The position numbers and the translations under genes were made by a program. Under the pieces are notes generated by a model, which was not told the DNA's origin, did not search any database, and was given only the letters and a program-made list of their open reading frames with translations. A stretch of 5,099 nt of DNA, taken from the NCBI GenBank assembly GCA_902803635.1, contig CADCQU010000201.1, forward strand, positions 1 to 5,099, in the 5' to 3' direction. Source of the DNA: an uncultured Lachnospiraceae bacterium (GTDB lineage Bacteria > Bacillota > Clostridia > Lachnospirales > Lachnospiraceae). Below, in pieces: positions 1 through 5,099 of the stretch (positions are counted from its first letter, which is position 1; every line of letters starts with the position of its first letter).

Positions 1-101
1 GGGGAGGTCTCCGGGAAATCGTCCGCCACGAAATCGTTTTTCGCAAAGCCGTCCGAGGGGGCATTTGCCGAAGAGTAGGCGCGTTCGGGCAGCGGCGAAA
101 G
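1..101 (-). other. Open frame continuing in phase after the amber codon (possible lost 3' part of the repeat gene)
   Basis: Translating the minus strand in the same frame past the TAG at 102-104 gives 33 further codons to the window edge without another stop. The residues keep the composition of the upstream protein: acidic, Ser/Pro/Ala-rich, with DGF, NDF and DDFPE motifs that echo the DSFPE ends of the upstream repeats. This suggests the original gene was longer and the TAG is a recent nonsense change. A chance open frame of this length in GC-rich DNA is possible, so this remains an inference. The frame runs off the window at base 1. Confidence 0.45.
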
Positions 102-452
102 CTACGTGTCGTCGTCCTCCGGAAAGCTGTCTTCCGGGAGGGCGGCAGTGGCTTTGGCGGGTTCGATTTTGATTAGCTGGGAATCGTCGTCCTCCGGGAA
201 GCTGTCCTCCGGTAAGGGGGCGGCTGCCATGGCTGGCTCAATTTGGGTCAGCTGGGAATCATCGTCCTCCGAAAGCGCGGGATCTACCACGAGAGGTGAC
301 AGCTCCGGCATAACATAGCCGCGCACGGCCCCGGTCGCCTCGTAGACGGAGGGAGCCCCTGCGTCCACGGCCTGCCGGTTTTTATGCATGGCCGCCCGAA
401 GAGCGGCGAAGGAAGATTTGCCGGAGGAGGCAGATGGTTTTTGATCAGACAT
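102..452 (-). CDS. Acidic repeat-containing hypothetical protein, probably truncated by an amber codon
   Basis: I do not recognise this 116-residue protein and assign no function. The start at 452 is chosen because AAGGAG lies 5 nt upstream; an upstream in-frame ATG at 512 has no ribosome binding site and sits almost at the predicted transcription start. Residues 1-14 are Ser/Lys-rich and polar. Residues 15-27 (FAALRAAMHKNRQ) could form a short basic helix. Residues 28-61 are Pro/Val-rich. Residues 62-111 are two 25-residue acidic repeats beginning EDDDSQL and ending PEDSFP. There is no signal peptide or membrane segment, so it is probably cytoplasmic and largely disordered. The two repeats differ at about 17 of 75 bases but at only 5 of 25 residues, with many synonymous changes, which supports real coding. 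The stop is TAG where repeats 1 and 2 have CAG, and the frame stays open beyond it. The gene has its own promoter, separate from the glgB pair. Confidence 0.7.
   Translation of the reverse strand: MSDQKPSASSGKSSFAALRAAMHKNRQAVDAGAPSVYEATGAVRGYVMPELSPLVVDPALSEDDDSQLTQIEPAMAAAPLPEDSFPEDDDSQLIKIEPAKATAALPEDSFPEDDDT
120..269 (-). repeat. Two tandem 75-bp (25-codon) repeats, with a degenerate third start at 99-119
   Basis: Unit 1 spans 195-269 and unit 2 spans 120-194. They share about 58 of 75 bases and 20 of 25 residues by manual comparison. A third unit begins at 119 with codons for EDDDT, followed by TAG and Leu, matching EDDDSQL at the start of units 1 and 2, then diverges. Exact in-frame spacing of 75 bp shows an intragenic duplication. 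Confidence 0.85.
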
Positions 453-457
453 AGTAT

Positions 458-478
458 CTCCTTGGGCGACGTGCGCCC
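458..478 (-). promoter_or_regulatory. Ribosome binding site abutted by a GC hairpin, acidic repeat gene
   Basis: On the minus strand AAGGAG (458-463) lies 5 nt before the ATG at 452 and decides the start. Directly upstream, with no gap, GGGCG and CGCCC (474-478 and 464-468) can form a 5-bp all-GC stem with a 5-nt loop. Such a stem next to the Shine-Dalgarno may influence ribosome access, but it is short and no regulation can be shown from sequence. Confidence 0.7.
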
Positions 479-520
479 TACATTTGGTTTCTGATTCCAA
501 AGAAAAAATCACTATTCTCC

Positions 521-549
521 ATTATACGGCAAATCTCGGATTTTTTAAA
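521..549 (-). promoter_or_regulatory. Sigma-70/SigA-type promoter of the acidic repeat gene
   Basis: On the minus strand a perfect TATAAT (521-526) is preceded at 17 nt by TTTAAA (544-549), a 4/6 match to TTGACA. Transcription would begin near 514, giving a leader of about 62 nt before the ATG at 452. This also argues against the alternative ATG at 512, which would be almost leaderless. Confidence 0.7.
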
Positions 550-603
550 GAAGTGAATGAAGAAAGTTTCGAATTCCTGCCATACTTTTTAAGTTACTTG
601 CTC

Positions 604-653
604 TGTGGCGGGAAAATCAGCCACAAGACCTGATTATGAGTGTTTGTGGCTGA
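604..653. repeat. Three interleaved copies of TGTGGC/GCCACA forming alternative hairpins
   Basis: TCAGCCACAA (617-626) is perfectly complementary to TTGTGGCTGA (644-653), a 10-bp stem with a 17-nt loop. A second TGTGGC at 604-609 can instead pair with GCCACA at 620-625. The two stems share the middle arm and so exclude each other. On the minus strand the larger hairpin is followed by TTTT, so it could act as a weak terminator upstream of the repeat gene promoter; it could also be a protein-binding site. Confidence 0.5.
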
Positions 654-672
654 CTAGAAGCGTATAAAACAT

Positions 673-712
673 CAAAGCCCCCGGAATCCATCTCTGGATT
701 ACGGGGGCTTTG
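673..712 (-). terminator. Rho-independent terminator hairpin, probably ending the glgB operon; possibly bidirectional
   Basis: CAAAGCCCCCG (673-683) pairs perfectly with CGGGGGCTTTG (702-712). After a single G/A mismatch, AATCCA (685-690) pairs with TGGATT (695-700), leaving a 4-nt TCTC loop. The stem is therefore 17 bp with one mismatch. The plus-strand side is followed by TAATTTTT; the minus-strand side by TGATGTTTTATA. No plus-strand gene lies upstream in this window, so the likely use is termination of the leftward glgB transcript about 145 nt after its last stop codon. The better T tract is on the plus strand, hence the bidirectional caveat. Confidence 0.8.
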
Positions 713-764
713 TAATTTTTCAATTAATTCCACATGTGCAGTTCATCCACAAAGCCACGTTTTC

Positions 765-851
765 TGTCATTTTTGAGGAGCGCGTCCTTCGGACATCCCT
801 GAATTGAATCGCCTACGGCGATGAGGGATGAGGAAAGCGACGAAGAATCCC
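765..851. repeat. Structured intergenic element resembling a dispersed clostridial repeat
   Basis: On the minus strand the element begins with GGGATTCTTCGTCGC and ends with CTCCTCAAAAATGACA. I recall such ends from short dispersed palindromic repeats in Clostridia genomes; this is memory, not a search. Internally, CATCCCT (794-800) pairs with AGGGATG (824-830), enclosing a second stem TCGCC/GGCGA (809-813 and 817-821), and a small GTCC/GGAC hairpin (784-794) sits beside it. It starts only 6 nt after the glgB stop codon and would be transcribed with the operon. No protein is encoded here. Confidence 0.45.
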
Positions 852-857
852 GTCAAC

Positions 858-2648
858 TTACCAAACCCAGAACAAAATTCCCGCGTATGGCTGCAATGCC
901 ACTTCTACCGGAGCCCAGGCATTTGCCACGTACTCCAAACGCTCCTCCGCCAGCTTCCCACCGAAGCACTCCCACTCCGTGTGAAGCTCCATCTTAAGGT
1001 GCGTTTCCGTCTCCGGTGAAAACTGCCAGCCCCGCTCCTCATCCGAGAAGTTGAAGATGGCAAGGAGACTCTGCCCATTCGACGATCGCCGGATTCCGAA
1101 AATGCCCGAACCCTCCTCGCCCATAGCGACCCAGGAGAAACTCTCGGGCGCGTACTCCTGCGCATGGAGGGCCGGACTCGTCTGGTAGAGCTCCCCAATC
1201 CTCTCAAAAAATCTCGCAAAGCCCGCATGCAGCGGATAGCGGAGCAGATGGAAGTCCAGCTCGCGGCGGTCGTTCCACTCGCGGAACATCGCGAGCTCAT
1301 TTCCCATGAAGTTCAGCTTCTTGCCCGGGTGTAGGAACATGTAGAGGTAGAACACCCGCGCCTGCCGGAGCTTCTCGAGATAGCCGCCGTAGAACCTGTC
1401 CGCGACCGCGCGTTTTCCTCGCGCAACGTCATCGTGCGAGATGGGCAGAAGGTGCCGCTCCCGATAGTAATAGTGCATCGAGAAGGTCAGCTTCTCCGGT
1501 GTGAGAAGACGTTCCTCGGGCGGCAGCGAAAAGTATTCCAGCGTATCGTGCATCCAGCCAAGGTCCCATTTGTAGTCAAAGCCAAGGCCGCCCTGCTCCA
1601 CCGGGCTTGTGCAGCCCTCGTAGGCCGTCGAGTCCTCGGCCATCAGCATCACCGACGGGAAGGCCTCGTGCAGGGCGCTGTTCATGTTCCGCAAAAACTT
1701 CACCCCGTTCTCGTTGATTCCCTTCTCCACGTCGCCCTTCCAGTACACCATCCGGCTAACGGCGTCCATGCGGAGCCCGTCAAAATGGTAGCAGTCCAGC
1801 CAGTAGTGCGCGGCCGACTGCACGAAGGAGACCGCCTCCGGACGGGAGAAGTTAAAATTCTTCGTCCCCCAGCCGCTCTCCGCAAGCTCCGGGCGGGGTT
1901 CCTCGTAGAGCGGCTTCCCGTCGTAAACGGAAAGCGCGTAGCCGTCGGTCGCAAAATGCGCCGGAACGAAGTCAAGAATCGCCCCGAAGCCCGCCTGGTG
2001 CAGCCGGTCCACCAGCTCCATCAGCTCCGTGGCCGTCCCATAGCGGGCGGTCGGCGCGAAGAAGCCCGTCTGCTGGTAGCCCCAGCTCCCGTCATAGGGA
2101 TGCTCCGCAAGCGGCATAAATTCCACATGCGTAAAATGGAATTTCCGGAGATAGTCAATAAGCTCGTCAGCGATTTCCGAATAGTGGAACCACGCCCCCG
2201 GCGCGTCCCCCTCACGTCTCCGAAACGAACCCAAATGCAGCTCGAAGACGTTCATGGGTTCCGTAAAGCACCTCGTCCTCCGCTCCATCCAGGCCTCGTC
2301 CCGGAACGTGTAGTGCGAAAGCTCCCGCACGATCGAGGCACAGCTCGGGCGAAGCTCCATACCAAAGCCATAGGGGTCGCAGTGTTCCATGCGGCCGTTC
2401 TCCCCGTAGACCACGTATTTATACATTTGCCCCTCACGTGCCTCGGGAAGGCGGATTTCATAGACCCCCTTCCGCTCCGGGCAGTACATCGGCAGCTCGT
2501 GCCAGCCGTTGAACTCCCCGATAATCGAGACCCCGTAGGCCAACGGTGCGTAGGTGCGGAAGATTACTCCCCCCTCCCGCACCGGGTGCGCCCCAAAATA
2601 CCTGTAGGCGTCAAAGACTCTCCCTTCAAAAAAAGCCTGTAGATCCAT
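858..2648 (-). CDS. glgB: 1,4-alpha-glucan branching enzyme, second (shorter, divergent) copy, GH13
   Basis: This enzyme should cleave alpha-1,4 links in glycogen and transfer the piece to an alpha-1,6 position (EC 2.4.1.18) in the cytoplasm. The 596-residue protein starts with a CBM48-like N domain (about 12-105; GEFNGW at 44-49), followed by the GH13 barrel and a C-terminal beta domain from about 500. Branching enzyme signatures are clear: AEHPYDGSWGYQQTGFFAPT (181-200), region I DFVPAH (D226), region II DGLRMDAV with nucleophile D295, region III AEDST with acid E338, and region IV SHDDVARGK with H405 and D406. Region IV departs from the family's usual SHDEVVHGK. The loop after region II is 10 residues shorter than in the upstream copy. 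The start is supported by GGAGG 6 nt before the ATG. It lies 51 nt downstream of the first copy and is probably cotranscribed. The full-length frame and intact triad argue against decay. Confidence 0.93.
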   Translation of the reverse strand: MDLQAFFEGRVFDAYRYFGAHPVREGGVIFRTYAPLAYGVSIIGEFNGWHELPMYCPERKGVYEIRLPEAREGQMYKYVVYGENGRMEHCDPYGFGMELRPSCASIVRELSHYTFRDEAWMERRTRCFTEPMNVFELHLGSFRRREGDAPGAWFHYSEIADELIDYLRKFHFTHVEFMPLAEHPYDGSWGYQQTGFFAPTARYGTATELMELVDRLHQAGFGAILDFVPAHFATDGYALSVYDGKPLYEEPRPELAESGWGTKNFNFSRPEAVSFVQSAAHYWLDCYHFDGLRMDAVSRMVYWKGDVEKGINENGVKFLRNMNSALHEAFPSVMLMAEDSTAYEGCTSPVEQGGLGFDYKWDLGWMHDTLEYFSLPPEERLLTPEKLTFSMHYYYRERHLLPISHDDVARGKRAVADRFYGGYLEKLRQARVFYLYMFLHPGKKLNFMGNELAMFREWNDRRELDFHLLRYPLHAGFARFFERIGELYQTSPALHAQEYAPESFSWVAMGEEGSGIFGIRRSSNGQSLLAIFNFSDEERGWQFSPETETHLKMELHTEWECFGGKLAEERLEYVANAWAPVEVALQPYAGILFWVW

Positions 2649-2652
2649 AGAA

Positions 2653-2659
2653 CCCCTCC
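2653..2659 (-). promoter_or_regulatory. Ribosome binding site of the second glgB
   Basis: GGAGGGG on the minus strand; its GGAGG core is 6 nt from the ATG at 2648. It lies inside the 51-nt gap between the two branching enzyme genes, where I see no -10/-35 pair and no terminator, supporting cotranscription with independent translation initiation. Confidence 0.8.
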
Positions 2660-2699
2660 GCTGCCTCGAAAGCCAGCACCGTCCAGCTCGATAGTTTTT

Positions 2700-4832
<2,133 letters not shown>

Positions 4833-4839
4833 ATGCGTT

Positions 4840-4848
4840 CCCCTTCCT
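4840..4848 (-). promoter_or_regulatory. Ribosome binding site deciding the first glgB start
   Basis: AGGAAGGGG on the minus strand ends 7 nt before the ATG at 4832. It lies inside the 14-codon extension that would result from the upstream TTG at 4874, so the shorter protein is preferred. Confidence 0.75.
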
Positions 4849-4910
4849 GTCACCGGCCGCTTGTGCATTTTCAACAGTTTTCATCCCTCGGCCGCCAATA
4901 GTACACAACT

Positions 4911-4939
4911 ATTATAACAAAAAACCCGCCCGATGTAAA
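4911..4939 (-). promoter_or_regulatory. Near-consensus SigA-type promoter of the glgB operon
   Basis: On the minus strand TTTACA (4934-4939, 5/6 match) is separated by exactly 17 nt from a perfect TATAAT (4911-4916). Transcription would start near 4904, leaving a leader of about 72 nt. Two CGGCCG hexamers in the leader (4889-4894 and 4854-4859) could pair, but I see no recognisable riboswitch. The strength of the match suggests substantial expression unless a repressor acts. Confidence 0.82.
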
Positions 4940-5032
4940 CGAAAATATTTGGGCAAAGCAGGTACATCATCATGGCAAATTCTGCCCCTGTATGATATAG
5001 TAGTAAATAGCATTAAAAATATTAAAAACAAG

Positions 5033-5062
5033 TTGGAATAATAGATAAATATATGGTATAAT
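5033..5062 (+). promoter_or_regulatory. Rightward promoter with extended -10 for the gene at the right edge
   Basis: TTGGAA (5033-5038, 4/6 match) lies 18 nt before a perfect TATAAT (5057-5062), which is preceded by TGG, giving an extended -10 (TGN). It fires away from the glgB promoter, whose -35 box is about 94 bp away, so the region is a divergent promoter pair. The predicted start near 5069 leaves a very short leader before the ATG at 5086. Confidence 0.72.
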
Positions 5063-5079
5063 AACCTCAATAGGAGGTT
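5063..5079 (+). promoter_or_regulatory. Inverted repeat overlapping the Shine-Dalgarno of the right-edge gene
   Basis: AACCTC (5063-5068) is perfectly complementary to GAGGTT (5074-5079), with a 5-nt loop. The right arm contains most of the ribosome binding site AGGAGG (5072-5077). In an mRNA carrying both arms it would hide the Shine-Dalgarno. The predicted start near 5069 would exclude the left arm, so it may instead serve as an operator at the transcription start. Confidence 0.45.
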
Positions 5080-5085
5080 GATGCC

Positions 5086-5099
5086 ATGCGTTCCAAAGA
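5086..5099 (+). CDS. 5' end of an unidentified gene, running off the window
   Basis: An ATG at 5086 follows AGGAGG by 8 nt and an extended -10 promoter by 23 nt, a convincing gene start. Only MRSK and two bases of a fifth codon are visible, so nothing can be said about function. Another ATG at 5081 is in a different frame and only 3 nt from the Shine-Dalgarno, which is too close for efficient initiation. The gene is divergent from the glgB operon and shares its upstream region. Confidence 0.6.

Noticed and set aside
106..318. Plus-strand Ser/Gly-rich repeat frame of 70 codons
   Set aside because: It is the mirror of the acidic repeats on the minus strand. The minus frame has a promoter, a ribosome binding site and synonymous-biased repeat divergence; the plus frame has none of these.
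453..512. Upstream ATG at 512 extending the acidic repeat protein by 20 residues
   Set aside because: No ribosome binding site, and it lies only about 2 nt from the predicted transcription start; the ATG at 452 has AAGGAG at 5 nt.
1434..2642. Plus-strand open frame of 402 codons opposite the second glgB
   Set aside because: Same reasoning: antisense shadow of a clear GH13 gene, with low-complexity Arg/Val/His content and no start signals.
4833..4874. TTG start at 4874 extending the first GlgB by 14 residues
   Set aside because: No convincing Shine-Dalgarno for the TTG, and the ribosome binding site for the ATG at 4832 lies inside the extension.

Overview
The window looks like chromosomal DNA of a Gram-positive, low-to-moderate GC Firmicute, most likely a gut-type Clostridia. 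This is an inference from four things: strong consensus SigA-type promoters in AT-rich spacers, AGGAGG-like ribosome binding sites, GC-rich genes, and branching enzymes of the single-N-domain clostridial style. No rRNA or tRNA gene is present to settle the taxonomy, and I do not name a genus.

Layout, left to right. From 1 to 452 on the minus strand is a small acidic gene of unknown function. It carries 25-residue tandem repeats and is cut by a TAG codon at the position where the earlier repeats have CAG; the same frame stays open after the TAG to the window edge. From 453 to 857 I see no gene. This spacer holds that gene's promoter, a set of overlapping inverted repeats, a strong factor-independent terminator hairpin, and a structured element resembling a dispersed intergenic repeat. 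From 858 to 4832 on the minus strand are two tandem glycogen branching enzyme genes. The upstream copy (2700-4832) has a C-terminal coiled-coil extension. The downstream copy (858-2648) is shorter and more divergent. They are 51 nt apart, share no visible internal promoter, and probably form one operon driven by a near-consensus promoter at 4911-4939 and ending at the hairpin at 673-712. From 4833 to 5099 is the divergent intergenic region, holding that promoter and a second, rightward promoter for a gene whose first codons begin at 5086 and run off the window.

Functionally, both large genes encode alpha-1,4-glucan branching enzymes (GH13), which introduce alpha-1,6 branches into glycogen. 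All catalytic residues are visible in both, so both may be active. The pair suggests a division of labour, for example in chain length or acceptor preference, or a physical interaction through the coiled-coil tail. Neither idea can be proved from sequence. I found no CRISPR array, mobile element, toxin-antitoxin pair or defence system. The points most worth a second look are the tailed branching enzyme, the altered catalytic region IV of the second copy, and the amber-interrupted repeat gene.
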